A DNA stretch of 64,000 nucleotides from Coriaria nepalensis. Its lineage: Eukaryota; Streptophyta; Magnoliopsida; Cucurbitales; Coriariaceae. The stretch spans positions 50,499,501-50,563,500 of the forward strand of contig CP114481.1 in assembly GCA_027186245.1 (NCBI GenBank). The letters are read 5' to 3'. The position numbers and the translations under genes were made by a program. This document shows, one piece after another, positions 13,368 to 26,039 of this stretch; within the stretch, counting starts at the first letter, position 1; every line of letters begins with the position of its first letter. The notes under the pieces were generated by a model, which was given only the letters and a program-made list of their open reading frames with translations, searched no databases and was not told where the DNA came from.

Positions 13368-15025
13368 AATGCATAGTTGCCATCAATAGATCAAGCGCAA
13401 GATATGCATGAAAGTCGCGTTTTAAATTCAAAAACAGAATTGGTTCGAAGTGCCTTCAAACAATTTAATGATTGAAAAGACTGAGTGATATGCTTTTTAA
13501 TGCTAAAATAATGCATTGTTGTATTCAGTAGATTAATTACAAGTTATGTAAGAAAATAATGTTTGAAGGGCAAAAATAGAATTCGTTCGAATTAATTTAG
13601 AATGATTTAATGACTAGAAGAGACTCAATGACATTAGTTTAAGGCTAAACAAATGCAATGTTGCCTATAATAGATCAACTGCAAGTTATGCACGAAAGTC
13701 ATGTTTAAAGGCCGAATTTCGTTCGAAGTGATTTAGAATGATTTACTGACTAAAAGAGACGCAAAAATATGACTTTAAGGCTAAAAAATGCATAGTTGCC
13801 ATCAATAGATCAATTGCAAGTTAAGCATGAAAGTCGCGTTTTAAATGCAAAAATAGAATTGGTTCGAAGTGCCTTCAAACAATTTAATGATTGAAAACAC
13901 TGAGTGATATGCTTTTTAATGGTAAAATTATGCATTGTTGTCCTGAGTAGATTAATTACAAGTTATGTAAGAAAATAATGTTTGAAGGGCGAAAATAGAA
14001 TTCGTTCGAATTAATTTAGAATGATTTAATGACTAGAAGAGACTCAATGACAAGGCTAAACAAATGCATTGTTGCCTATAATAGATCAACTGCAAGTTAT
14101 GCACGAAAGTCATGTTTAAAGGCCGAATTTTGTTCAAAGTGATTTAGAATGATTTACTGACGCAAAAATATGACTTTACGGCTAAAAATTGCATAGTTGC
14201 CATCAATAGATCAATTGCAAGTTATGCATGAAAGTCACGTTTTAAATGCAAAAATAGAATTGGTTCGAAGTGCCTTCAAACAATTTAATGATTGAAAAGA
14301 CTGAGTGATATGCTTTTTAATGCTAAAATAATGCATTGTAGTCTTCGGTTGATTAATTACAAGTTATGTAAGAAAATAATGTTTGAAGGGTGAAAATAGA
14401 ATTCGTTCGAATTAATTTAGAATGATTTAATGACTAGAAGAGACTCAGTGACATGACTTTAAGGCTATACAAATGCAGCGTTGCCTTCAATAGATCAACT
14501 GCAAGTTATGCATGAAAGTCATGTTTAAAGGCCGAATTTCGTTCGAAGTGATTTAGAATGATTTACTGACTAAAAGAGACGCAAAAATATGACATTAAGG
14601 CTAAAAAATGCATAGTTGCCATCAATAGATCAATTGCAAGTTATGCATGAACGTCGCGTTTTAAATGCAAAAATAGAATTGGTTCGAAGTGCCTTCAAAC
14701 AATTTAATGATTGAAAACACTGAGCGATATGCTTTTTAATGGTAAAATAATGCATTGTTGTCTTCAGTAGATTAATTATAAGTTATGTAAGAAAATAATG
14801 TTTGAAGGGCGAAAATAGAATTCATTCGAATTAATTTAGAATGATTTAATGACTAGAAGAGATTCAGTGACATGACTTTAAGGGTAAACAAATGCATCGT
14901 TGCCTTCAAAAGACCAAATGCAAGTTACGCACGAAAGTCATGTTTAAAGGCCGTATTTCTTTCGAAGTGATTTAGAATGATTTACTTACTAAAAGAGACG
15001 CAAAAATATAACTTTAAGGCTAAAA
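13368..15025 (+). repeat. 4-trimer higher-order repeat, 1,658 bp, copy 2
   Basis: This is the direct tandem copy of 11,710-13,367, with the deleted B at 14050 (1,658 bp after 12392) and the same rare variants. Homology ends at about 15,160, where A ends 'gctaaaccaatgc' instead of 'gctaaaataatgc'. From 13,792 onward it is also the source or copy of a distant block at 24,161-25,899. Confidence 0.9.
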
Positions 15026-15030
15026 AATGC

Positions 15031-16270
15031 ATAGTTGCCATCAATAGATCAAGCGCAAGATATGCATGAAAGTCGCGTTTTAAATTCAAAAACAGAATTG
15101 GTTCGAAGTGCCTTCAAACAATTTAATGATTGAAAAGACTGAGTGATATGCTTTTTAATGCTAAACCAATGCATTGTTGTCTTCAGTAGATTAATTACAA
15201 GTTATGTAAGAAAATAATGTTTGAAGGGCAAAAATAGAATTCGTTCGAATTAATTTAGAATGATTTAATGACTAGAAGAGACTCAATGACAAGGCTAAAC
15301 AAATGCATTGTTGCCTACAATAGATCAACTGCAAGTTATGCACGAAAGTCATGTTTAAAGGCCGAATTTTGTTCAAAGTGATTTAGAATGATTTACTGAC
15401 TAAAAAAGACGCACTTTAGGGCTAAAAAATGCATAGTTGCCATCAATAGATCCAGTGCAAGATATGCATGAAAGTCGCGTTTTAAATTCAAAAACAGAAT
15501 TGGTTCGAAGTGCCTTCCAACAATTTAATGATTGAAAAGACTGAGTGATATGCTTTTTAATGCTAAAATAATGCATTGTTGTATTCAGTAGATTAATTAC
15601 AAGTTATGTAAGAAAATAATGTTTGAAGGGCAAAAATAGAATTCGTTCGAATTAATTTAGAATGATTTAATGACTAGAAGAGACTCAATGACATTAGTTT
15701 AAGGCTAAACAAATGCAATGTGGCCTATAATAGATCAACTGGAAGTTATGCACGAAAGTCACTTTTTAAGGCCGAATTTCGTTCGAAGTGATTTAGAATG
15801 AGTTACTGACTAAAAGAGACGCAAAAATATGACTTTAAGGCTAAAAAATGCATAGTTGCCATCAATAGATCAATTGCAAGTTAAGCATGAAAGTCGCGTT
15901 TTAAATGCAAAAATAGAATTGGTTCGAAGTGCCTACTAACAATTTAATGATTGAAAACACTGAGTGATATGCTTTTTAATTGTAAAATAATGCATTGTTG
16001 TCTTGAGTAGATTAATTACAAGTTATGTAAGAAAATAATGTTTGAAAGGCGAAAATAAAATTCGTTCGAATTAATTTAGAATGATTTAATGACTAGAAGA
16101 GACTCAGTGACATGACTTTAAGGGTATACAAATGCATCGTTGCCTTCAATAGATCAACTGCAAGTTATGCACGAAAGTCATGTTTAAAGGCCGAATTTCT
16201 TTCGAAGTTATTTAGAATGATTTACTGACTAAACGAGACGCAAAAATATGACTTTAAGGCTAAAAAATGC
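15031..16270 (+). repeat. 3-trimer higher-order repeat, 1,240 bp, copy 1
   Basis: The unit starts at the A monomer 'atagttgccatcaatagatc' with 'aagcgcaag' and 'gctaaaccaatgc', followed by the deleted B at 15289, the 9-nt deleted C at 15408, and A 'gatccagtgcaagatatg' (15,451). The length equals 3 x 419 minus 17, again the sum of the two linked deletions (8 and 9 nt). The next A at 16271 starts the second copy. Confidence 0.9.
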
Positions 16271-17290
16271 ATAGTTGCCATCAATAGATCAAGCGCAAGT
16301 TATGCATGAAAGTCGCGTTTTAAATTCAAAAACAGAATTGGTTTGAAGTGCCTTCAAACAATTTAATGATTGAAAAGACTGAGTGATATGCTTTTTAATG
16401 CTAAACCAATGCATTGTTGTCTTCAGTAGATTAATTACAAGTTATGTAAGAAAATAATGTTTGAAGGGCAAAAATAGAATTCGTTCGAATTAATTTAGAA
16501 TGATTTAATGACTAGAAGAGACTCAATGACAAGGCTAAACAAATGCATTGTTGCCTACAATAGATCAACTGCAAGTTATGCACGAAAGTCATGTTTAAAG
16601 GCCGAATTTTGTTCAAAGTGATTTAGAATGATTTACTGACTAAAAAAGACGCACTTTAGGGCTAAAAAATGCATAGTTGCCATCAATAGATCCAGTGCAA
16701 GATATGCATGAAAGTCGCGTTTTAAATTCAAAAACAGAATTGGTTCGAAGTGCCTTCCAACAATTTAATGATTGAAAAGACTGAGTGATATGCTTTTTAA
16801 TGCTAAAATAATGCATTGTTGTATTCAGTAGATTAATTACAAGTTATGTAAGAAAATAATGTTTGAAGGGCAAAAATAGAATTCGTTCGAATTAATTTAG
16901 AATGATTTAATGACTAGAAGAGACTCAATGACATTAGTTTAAGGCTAAACAAATGCAATGTGGCCTATAATAGATCAACTGGAAGTTATGCACGAAAGTC
17001 ATGTTTAAAGGCCGAATTTCGTTCGAAGTGATTTAGAATGAGTTACTGACTAAAAGAGACGCAAAAATATGACTTTAAGGCTAAAAAATGCATAGTTGCC
17101 ATCAATAGATCAATTGCAAGTTAAGCATGAAAGTCGCGTTTTAAATGCAAAAATAGAATTGGTTCGAAGTGCCTACTAACAATTTAATGATTGAAAACAC
17201 TGAGTGATATGCTTTTTAATTGTAAAATAATGCATTGTTGTTTTGAGTAGATTAATTACAAGTTATGTAAGAAAATAATGTTTGAAAGGC
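16271..17290 (+). repeat. 3-trimer higher-order repeat, 1,240-bp spacing, copy 2 (incomplete)
   Basis: It carries the same markers 1,240 bp later: 'ctaaaccaat' at 16401, deleted B at 16529, deleted C at 16648, 'tccagtgcaa' at 16691. It diverges near 17,290, where the B monomer changes to 'gaaaatagaattcg' with 'gactcactgatatgac', the start of the 1,659-bp unit. A private change is 'ttgttttgagtag' near 17,238. Confidence 0.88.
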
Positions 17291-17510
17291 GAAAATAGAA
17301 TTCGTTCGAATTAATTTAGAATGATTTAATGACTAGAAGAGACTCACTGATATGACTTTAAGGCTATACAAATGCATCGTTGCCTTCAATAGATCAACTG
17401 CAAGTTATGCACGAAAGTCATTTTTAAAGGCCGAATTTCGTTCGAAGTGATTTAGAATGATTTACTGACTAAAAGAGACGCAAAAATATGACTTTAAGGC
17501 TAAAAAATGC

Positions 17511-19169
17511 ATAGTTGCCATCAATAGATCAATTGCAAGTTAAGCATGAAAGTCGCGTTTTAAATGCAAAAATAGAATTGGTTGGAAGTGCCTTCAAACA
17601 ATTTAATGATTGAAAAGACTGAGTGATATGCTTTTTAATGGTAAAATTATGCATTGTTGTCCTGTGTAGATTAATTACAAGTTATGTAAGAAAATAATGT
17701 TTGAAGGGCGAAAATAGAATTCGTTCGAATTAATTTAGAATGATTTAATGACTAGAAGAGACTCAATGACAAGGCTAAACAAATGCATTGTTGCCTATAA
17801 TAGATCAACTGCAAGTTATGCACGAAAGTCATGTTTAAAGGCCGAATTTTGTTCAAAGTGATTTAGAATGATTTACTGACTAAAAAAGACGCACTTTAAG
17901 GCTAAAAAATGCATAGTTGCCATCAATAGATCAATTGCAAGTTATGCATGAAAGTCGCGTTTTAAATGCAAAAATAGAATTGGTTCGAAGTGTCTTCAAA
18001 CAATTTAATGATTGAAAAGACTGAGTGATATGCTTTTTAATGCTAAAATAATGCATTGTTGTCTTCAGTTGATTAATTACAAGTTATGTAAGAAAATATT
18101 TTTTGAAGGGCGAAAATAGAATTCGTTCGAATTAATTTAGAATGATTTAATGACTAGAAGAGACTCAATGACATGAGTTTAAGGCTAAACAAATGCATTG
18201 TTGCCCATAAAAGATCAACTGCAAGTTATGCACGAAAGTCGTGTTTAAAGGCCGAATTTCGTTCGAAGTGATTTAGAATGATTTTCTGACTAAAAGAGAC
18301 GCAAAAATATGACTTTAAGGCTAAAAAATGCATAGTTGCCATCAATAGATCAATTGCAAGTTAAGCATGAAAGTCGCGTTTTAAATGCAAGAAGAGAATT
18401 GGTTCGAAGTGCCTTCAAACAATTTAATGGTTGAAAACACTGAGTGATATGCCTTTTAATGGTAAAATAATGCATTGTTGTCTTCAGTAGATTAATTACA
18501 AGTTTTATAAGAAAATAATGTTTGAAGGGCGAAAACAGAATTCCTTCGAATTAATTTAGAATGATTTAACGACTAGAAGAGACTCAATGACATGAGTTTA
18601 AGGCTAAACAAATGCATTGTTGCCTATAAAATATCAACTGCAAGTTATCCACGAAAGTCATGTTTAAAGGCCGAATTTCGTTCGAAGTGATTTAGAATGA
18701 GTTGCTGACTAAAAGAGACGCAAAAATATGACTTTAAGGCTAAAAAATGCATAGTTGCCATCAATAGATCAATTGCAAGTTAAGCATGAAAGTCGCGTTT
18801 TAAATGCAAAAATAGAATTGGTTCGAAGTGCCTACAAACAATTTAATGATTGAAAACACTGAGTGATATGCTTTTTAATTGTAAAATAATGCATTGTTGT
18901 TTTGAGTAGATTAATTACAAGTTATGTAAGAAAATAATGTTTGAAAGGCGAAAATAGAATTCGTTCGAATTAATTTAGAATGATTTAATGACTAGAAGAG
19001 ACTCACTGATATGACTTTAAGGCTATACAAATGCATCGTTGCCTTCAATAGATCAACTGCAAGTTATGCACGAAAGTCATTTTTAAAGGCCGAATTTCGT
19101 TCGAAGTGATTTAGAATGATTTACTGACTAAAAGAGACGCAAAAATATGACTTTAAGGCTAAAAAATGC
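17511..19169 (+). repeat. 4-trimer higher-order repeat, 1,659 bp, copy 1
   Basis: The unit begins at the A that reads 'attggttggaagtgcc' and holds the deleted B (17769), deleted C (17888), A 'gaagtgtcttc', B 'atattttttgaagggc', A 'gcaagaagagaattgg', B 'ttttataagaaaat', C 'tataaaatatcaactgc', A 'gcctacaaacaattt' and B 'cactgatatgac'. The same A starts again at 19170. The length is 4 x 419 minus 17. Confidence 0.9.
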
Positions 19170-20826
19170 ATAGTTGCCATCAATAGATCAATTGCAAGTT
19201 AAGCATGAAAGTCGCGTTTTAAATGCAAAAATAGAATTGGTTGGAAGTGCCTTCAAACAATTTAATGATTGAAAAGACTGAGTGATATGCTTTTTAATGG
19301 TAAAATTATGCATTGTTGTCCTGAGTAGATTAATTACAAGTTATGTAAGAAAATAATGTTTGAAGGGCGAAAATAGAATTCGTTCGAATTAATTTAGAAT
19401 GATTTAATGACTAGAAGAGACTCAATGACAAGGCTAAACAAATGCATTGTTGCCTATAATAGATCAACTGCAAGTTATGCACGAAAGTCATGTTTAAAGG
19501 CCGAATTTTGTTCAAAGTGATTTAGAATGATTTACTGACTAAAAAAGACGCACTTTAAGGCTAAAAAATGCATAGTTGCCATCAATAGATCAATTGCAAG
19601 TTATGCATGAAAGTCGCGTTTTAAATGCAAAAATAGAATTGGTTCGAAGTGTCTTCAAACAATTTAATGATTGAAAAGACTGAGTGATATGCTTTTTAAT
19701 GCTAAAATAATGCATTGTTGTCTTCAGTTGATTAATTACAAGTTATGTAAGAAAATATTTTTTGAAGGGCGAAAATAGAATTCGTTCGAATTAATTTAGA
19801 ATGATTTAATGACTAGAAGAGACTCAACGACATGAGTTTAAGGCTAAACAAATGCATTGTTGCCTATAAAAGATCAACTGCAAGTTATGCACGAAAGTCG
19901 TGTTTAAAGGCCGAATTTCGTTCGAAGTGATTTAGAATGATTTTCTGACTAAAAGAGACGCAAAAATATGACTTTAAGGCTAAAAAATGCATAGTTGCCA
20001 TCAATAGATCAATTGCAAGTTAAGCATGAAAGTCGCGTTTTAAATGCAAGAAGAGAATTGGTTCGAAGTGCCTTCAAACAATTTAATGGTTGAAAACACT
20101 GAGTGATATGCCTTTTAATGGTAAAATAATGCATTGTTGTCTTCAGTAGATTAATTACAAGTTTTATAAGAAAATAATGTTTGAAGGGCGAAAACAGAAT
20201 TCCTTCGAATTAATTTAGAATGATTTAACGACTAGAAGAGACTCAATGACATGAGTTTAAGGCTAAACAAATGCATTGTTGCCTATAAAATATCAACTGC
20301 AAGTTATCCACGAAAGTCATGTTTAAAGGCCGAATTTCGTTCGAAGTGATTTAGAATGAGTTACTGACTAAAAGAGACGCAAAAATATGACTTTAAGGCT
20401 AAAAAATGCATAGTTGCCATCAATAGATCAATTGCAAGTTAAGCATGAAAGTCGCGTTTTAAATGCAAAAATAGAATTGGTTCGAAGTGCCTACAAACAA
20501 TTTAATGATTGAAAACACTGAGTGATACGCTTTTTAATTGTAAAATAATGCATTGTTGTCTTGAGTAGATTAATTACAAGTTATGTAAGAAAATAATGTT
20601 TGAAAGGCGAAAATAGAATTCGTTCGAATTAATTTAGAATGATTTAATGACTAGAAGAGACTCACTGATATGACATTAAGGCTATACAAATGCATCGTTG
20701 CCTTCAATAGATCAACTGAGTTATGCACGAAAGTCACTTTTAAAGGCCGAATTTCGTTCGAAGTGATTTAGAATTATTTACTGACTAAAAGAGACGCAAA
20801 AATATGACTTTAAGGCTAAAAAATGC
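19170..20826 (+). repeat. 4-trimer higher-order repeat, copy 2 (1,657 bp)
   Basis: Tandem copy of 17,511-19,169, with the deleted B at 19428. The C near 20,715 has lost 3 nt ('caactgagttatgc'). A third, shorter copy starts at 20827 (deleted B at 21085) and fades after about 21,350. The 19,640-20,870 part, including the 3-nt loss, recurs at 22,974-24,204 (offset 3,334 bp). Confidence 0.88.
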
Positions 20827-22973
20827 ATAGTTGCCATCAATAGATCAATTGCAAGTTAAGCATGAAAGTCGCATTTTAAATGCAAAAATAGAATTGGTTG
20901 GAAGTGCCTTCAAACAATTTAATGATTGAAAAGACTGAGTGATATGCTTTTTAATTGTAAAATTATGCATTGTTGTCCTGAGTAGATTAATTACAAGTTA
21001 TGTAAGAAAATAATGTTTGAAGGGCGAAAATAGAATTCGTTCGAATTAATTTAGAATGATTTAATGACTAGAAGAGACTCAATGACAAGGCTAAACAAAT
21101 GCATTGTTGCCTATAATAGATCAACCGCAAGTTATGCACGAAAGTCATGTTTAAAGGCCGAATTTTGCTCAAAGTGATTTTGAATGATTTACTTACTAAA
21201 AAAGACGCACTTTAAGGCTAAAAAATGCATAGTTGCCATCAATAGATCAATTGCAAGTTATGCATGAAAGTCGCGTTTTAAATGCAAAAATAGAATTGGT
21301 TCGAAGTGCCTTCAAACAATTTAATGATTGAAAAGACTGAGTGATATGCTTTTTAATGCTTAAATAATGCATTGTTGTCTTCAGTTGATTAAATACAAGT
21401 TATGTAAGAAAATATTGTTTGAAGGGCGAAAATAGAATTCGTTCGAATTAATTTAGAATGATTTAATGACTAGAAGAGACTCAGTGACATGACATTAAGC
21501 TTAAACAAATGCATCGTTGCCTTCAATAGATCAACTGGAAGTTATGCACGAAAGTCATGTTTAAAGGCCAAATTTCGTTCGAAGTGATTTAGAATGATTT
21601 ACTGACTAAAAGAGACGCAAAAATATGACTTTTAAGGCTAAAAAATGCATAGTTGCCATCAGTAGATCAATTGCAAGTTATGCATGAAAGTCGTGTTTTA
21701 AATGCAAAAATAGAATTGGTTCGGAATGCCTTCAAACAATTTAATGATTGGAAATACTGAGTGATATGTTTTTTAATGGTAAAATAATGCATTGTTGTCT
21801 TGAGTAGATTAATTACAAGTTATGTAAGAAAATAATGTTTGAAGGGCGAAAATAGAATTCGTTCGAATTAATTTAGAATGATTTAATGACTAGAAGAGAC
21901 TCAGTGACATGACTTTAAGGCTAAACAAATGCATCGTTGCCTTGAAAAGACCAAATGCAAGTTACGCACGAAAGTCATGTTTAAAGGCCAAATTTCTTTC
22001 GAAGTGATTTAGAATGATTTACTGAGTAAAAGAGACGCAAAAATATAACTTTAAGGCTAAAAAATGCATAGTTGCCATCAATATATCAAGTGCAAGATAT
22101 GCATGAAAGTCGCGTTTTAAATTCAAAAACAGAATTGGTTCGATGTGCCTTCAAACAATTTAATGATAGAAAAGACAGAGTGATATGCTTTTTAATGCTA
22201 AAATAATGCATTGTTGTATTCAGTAGATTAATTACAAGTTATGTAAGAAAATAATGTTTGAAGGGCAAAAATAGAATTCGTTCGAATTAATTTAGAATGA
22301 TTTAATGACTAGAAGAGACTCAATGACATTAGTTTAAGGCTAAACAAATGCAATGTTGCCTATAATAGATCAACTGCAAGTTATGCACGAAAGTCATGTT
22401 TAAAGGCCGAATTTCGTTCGAAGTGATTTAGAATGATTTACTGACTAAAAGAGACGCAAAAATATGACTTTAAGGCTAAAAAATGCATAGTTGCCATCAA
22501 TAGATCAATTGCAAGTTAAGCATGAAAGTCGCGTTTGAAATGCAAAAATAGAATTGGTTCGAAGTGCCTTCAAACAATTTAATGATTGGAAATACTGAGT
22601 GATATGTTTTTTAATGGTAAAATAATGCATTGTTGTCTTGAGTAGATTAATTACAAGTTATGTAAGAAAATAATGTTTGAAGGGCGAAAATAGAATTCGT
22701 TCGAATTAATTTAGAATGATTTAATGACTAGAAGAGACTCAGTGACATGACTTTAAGGCTAAACAAATGCATCGTTGCCTTGAAAAGACCAAATGCAAGT
22801 TACGCACGAAAGTCATGTTTAAAGGCCAAATTTCTTTCGAAGTGATTTAGAATGATTTACTGAGTAAAAGAGACGCAAAAATATAACTTTAAGGCTAAAA
22901 AATGCATAGTTGCCATCAATAGATCAAGTGCAAGATATGCATGAAAGTCGCGTTTTAAATTCAAAAATAGAAT

Positions 22974-24204
22974 TGGTTCGAAGTGTCTTCAAACAATTTA
23001 ATGATTGAAAAGACTGAGTGATATGCTTTTTAATGCTAAAATAATGCATTGTTGTCTTCAGTTGATTAATTACAAGTTATGTAAGAAAATATTTTTTGAA
23101 GGGCGAAAATAGAATTCGTTCAAATTAATTTAGAATGATTTAATGACTAGAAGAGACTCAATGACATGAGTTTAAGGCTAAACAAATGCATTGTTGCCTA
23201 TAAAAGATCAACTGCAAGTTATGCACGAAAGTCGTGTTTAAAGGCCGAATTTCGTTCGAAGTGATTTAGAATGATTTTCTGACTAAAAGAGACGCAAAAA
23301 TATGACTTTAAGGCTAAAAAATGCATAGTTGCCATCAATAGATCAATTGCAAGTTAAGCATGAAAGTCGCGTTTTAAATGCAAGAAGAGAATTGGTTCGA
23401 AGTGCCTTCAAACAATTTAATGGTTGAAAACACTGAGTGATATGCCTTTTAATGGTAAAATAATGCATTGTTGTCTTCAGTAGATTAATTACAAGTTTTA
23501 TAAGAAAATAATGTTTGAAGGGCGAAAACAGAATTCCTTCGAATTAATTTAGAATGATTTAACGACTAGAAGAGACTCAATGACATGAGTTTAAGGCTAA
23601 ACAAATGCATTGTTGCCTATAAAATATCAACTGCAAGTTATCCACGAAAGTCATGTTTAAAGGCCGAATTTCGTTCGAAGTGATTTAGAATGAGTTGCTG
23701 ACTAAAAGAGACGCAAAAATATGACTTTAAGGCTAAAAAATGCATAGTTGCCATCAATATATCAATTGCAAGTTAAGCATGAAAGTCGCGTTTTAAATGC
23801 AAAAATAGAATTGGTTCGAAGTGCCTACAAACAATTTAATGATTGAAAACACTGAGTGATATGCTTTTTAATTGTAAAATAATGCATTGTTGTCTTGAGT
23901 AGATTAATTACAAGTTATGTAAGAAAATAATGTTTGAAAGGCGAAAATAGAATTCGTTCGAATTAATTTAGAATGATTTAATGACTAGAAGAGACTCACT
24001 GATATGACTTTAAGGCTATACAAATGCATCGTTGCCTTCAATAGATCAACTGAGTTATGCACGAAAGTCACTTTTAAAGGCCGAATTTCGTTCGAAGTGA
24101 TTTAGAATGATTTACTGACTAAAAGAGACGCAAAAATATGACTTTAAGGCTAAAAAATGCATAGTTGCCATCAATAGATCAATTGCAAGTTAAGCATGAA
24201 AGTC
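22974..24204 (+). repeat. Displaced copy of 19,640-20,870 (offset 3,334 bp)
   Basis: The series A 'gaagtgtcttc', B 'atattttttgaagggc' (19757 and 23091), B 'ttttataagaaaat', C 'tataaaatatc' and the 3-nt deleted C 'caactgagttatgc' (20,715 and 24,049) is repeated at 3,334 bp. The shared private deletion shows copying rather than parallel mutation. The intervening 21.4-22.9 kb holds another local repeat: A 'ttggaaatactgagtg' at about 21,750 and 22,588 with C 'ggccaaatttctttcg', offset 838 bp. Confidence 0.85.
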
Positions 24205-25899
24205 GCGTTTTAAATGCAAAAATAGAATTGGTTCGAAGTGCCTTCAAACAATTTAATGATTGAAAACACTGAGTGATATGCTTTTTAATGGTAAAATTAT
24301 GCATTGTTGTCCTGAGTAGATTAATTACAAGTTATGTAAGAAAATAATGTTTGAAGGGCGAAAATAGAATTCGTTCGAATTAATTTAGAATGATTTAATG
24401 ACTAGAAGAGACTCAATGACAAGGCTAAACAAATGCATTGTTGCCTATAATAGATCAACTGCAAGTTATGCACGAAAGTCATGTTTAAAGGCCGAATTTT
24501 GTTCAAAGTGATTTAGAATGATTTACTGACGCAAAAATATGACTTTAAGGCTAAAAAATGCATAGTTGCCATCAATAGATCAATTGCAAGTTATGCATGA
24601 AAGTCACGATTTAAATGCAAAAATAGAATGGGTTCGAAGTGCCTTCAAACAATTTAATTATTGAAAAGACTGAGTGATATGCTTTTTAATGCTAAAATAA
24701 TGCATTGTAGTCTTCGGTTGATTAATTACAAGTTATGTAAGAAAATAATGTTTGAAGGGTGAAAATAGAATTCGTTCGAATTAATTTAGAATGATTTAAT
24801 GACTAGAAGAGACTCAGTGACATGACTTTAAGGCTATACAAATGCAGCGTTGCCTTCAATAGATCAACTGCAAGTTATGCATGAAAGTCATGTTTAAAGG
24901 CCGAATTTCGTTCGAAGTGATTTAGAATGATTTACTGACTAAAAGAGACGCAAAAATATGACATTAAGGCTAAAAAATGCATAGTTGCCATCAATAGATC
25001 AATTGCAAGTTATGCATGAACGTCGCGTTTTAAATGCAAAAAGAGAATTGGTTCGAAGTGCCTTCAAACAATTTAATGATTGAAAACACTGAGCGATATG
25101 CTTTTTAATGGTAAAATAATGCATTGTTGTCTTCAGTAGATTAATTATAAGTTATGTAAGAAAATAATGTTTGAAGGGCGAAAATAGAATTCATTCGAAT
25201 TAATTTAGAATGATTTAATGACTAGAAGAGATTCAGTGACATGACTTTAAGGATAAACAAATGCATCGTTGCCTTCAAAAGACCAAATGCAAGTTACGCA
25301 CGAAAGTCATGTTTAAAGGCCGTATTTCTTTCGAAGTGATTTAGAATGATTTACTTACTAAAAGAGACGCAAAAATATAACTTTAAGGCTAAAAAATGCA
25401 TAGTTGCCATCAATAGATCAAGCGCAAGATATGCATGAAAGTCGCGTTTTAAATTCAAAAACAGAATTGGTTCGAAGTGCCTTCAAACAATTTAATGATT
25501 GAAAAGACTGAGTGATATGCTTTTTAATGCTAAACCAATGCATTGTTGTCTTCAGTAGATTAATTACAAGTTATGTAAGAAAATAATGTTTGAAGGGCAA
25601 AAATAGAATTCGTTCGAATTAATTTAGAATGATTTAATGACTAGAAGAGACTCAATGACAAGGCTAAACAAATGCATTGTTGCCTACAATAGATCAACTG
25701 CAAGTTATGCATGAAAGTCATGTTTAAAGGCCGAATTTTGTTCAAAGTGATTTAGAATGATTTACTGACTAAAAAAGACGCACTTTAGGGCTAAAAAATG
25801 CATAGTTGCCATCAATAGATCCAGTGCAAGATATGCATGAAAGTCGCGTTTTAAATTCAAAAACAGAATTGGTTCGAAGTGCCTTCCAACAATTTAATG
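24161..25899 (+). repeat. Displaced copy of 13,792-15,530 (offset 10,369 bp)
   Basis: Starting exactly at an A monomer, this 1.74-kb block repeats the markers of 13,792-15,530 in order at one constant offset: deleted B 24419 (14050), 10-nt deleted C near 24,528 (14,157), B 'gaattcattcg', C 'ggccgtatttc', 'gctaaaccaatgc', deleted B 25658 (15289) and 'tccagtgcaa' 25820 (15451). It ends near 25,900, where A reads 'gaaaatactaag'. Small private changes ('gtcacgatttaaatg', 'gaatgggttcg') give a handle on its age. Confidence 0.88.
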
Positions 25900-26039
25900 A
25901 TTGAAAATACTAAGTGATATGCTTTTTAATGCTAAAATAATGCATTGTTGTATTCAGTAGATTAATTACAAGTTATGTAAGAAAATAATGTTTGAAGGGC
26001 AAAAATAGAATTCGTTCGAATTAATTTAGAATGATTTAA

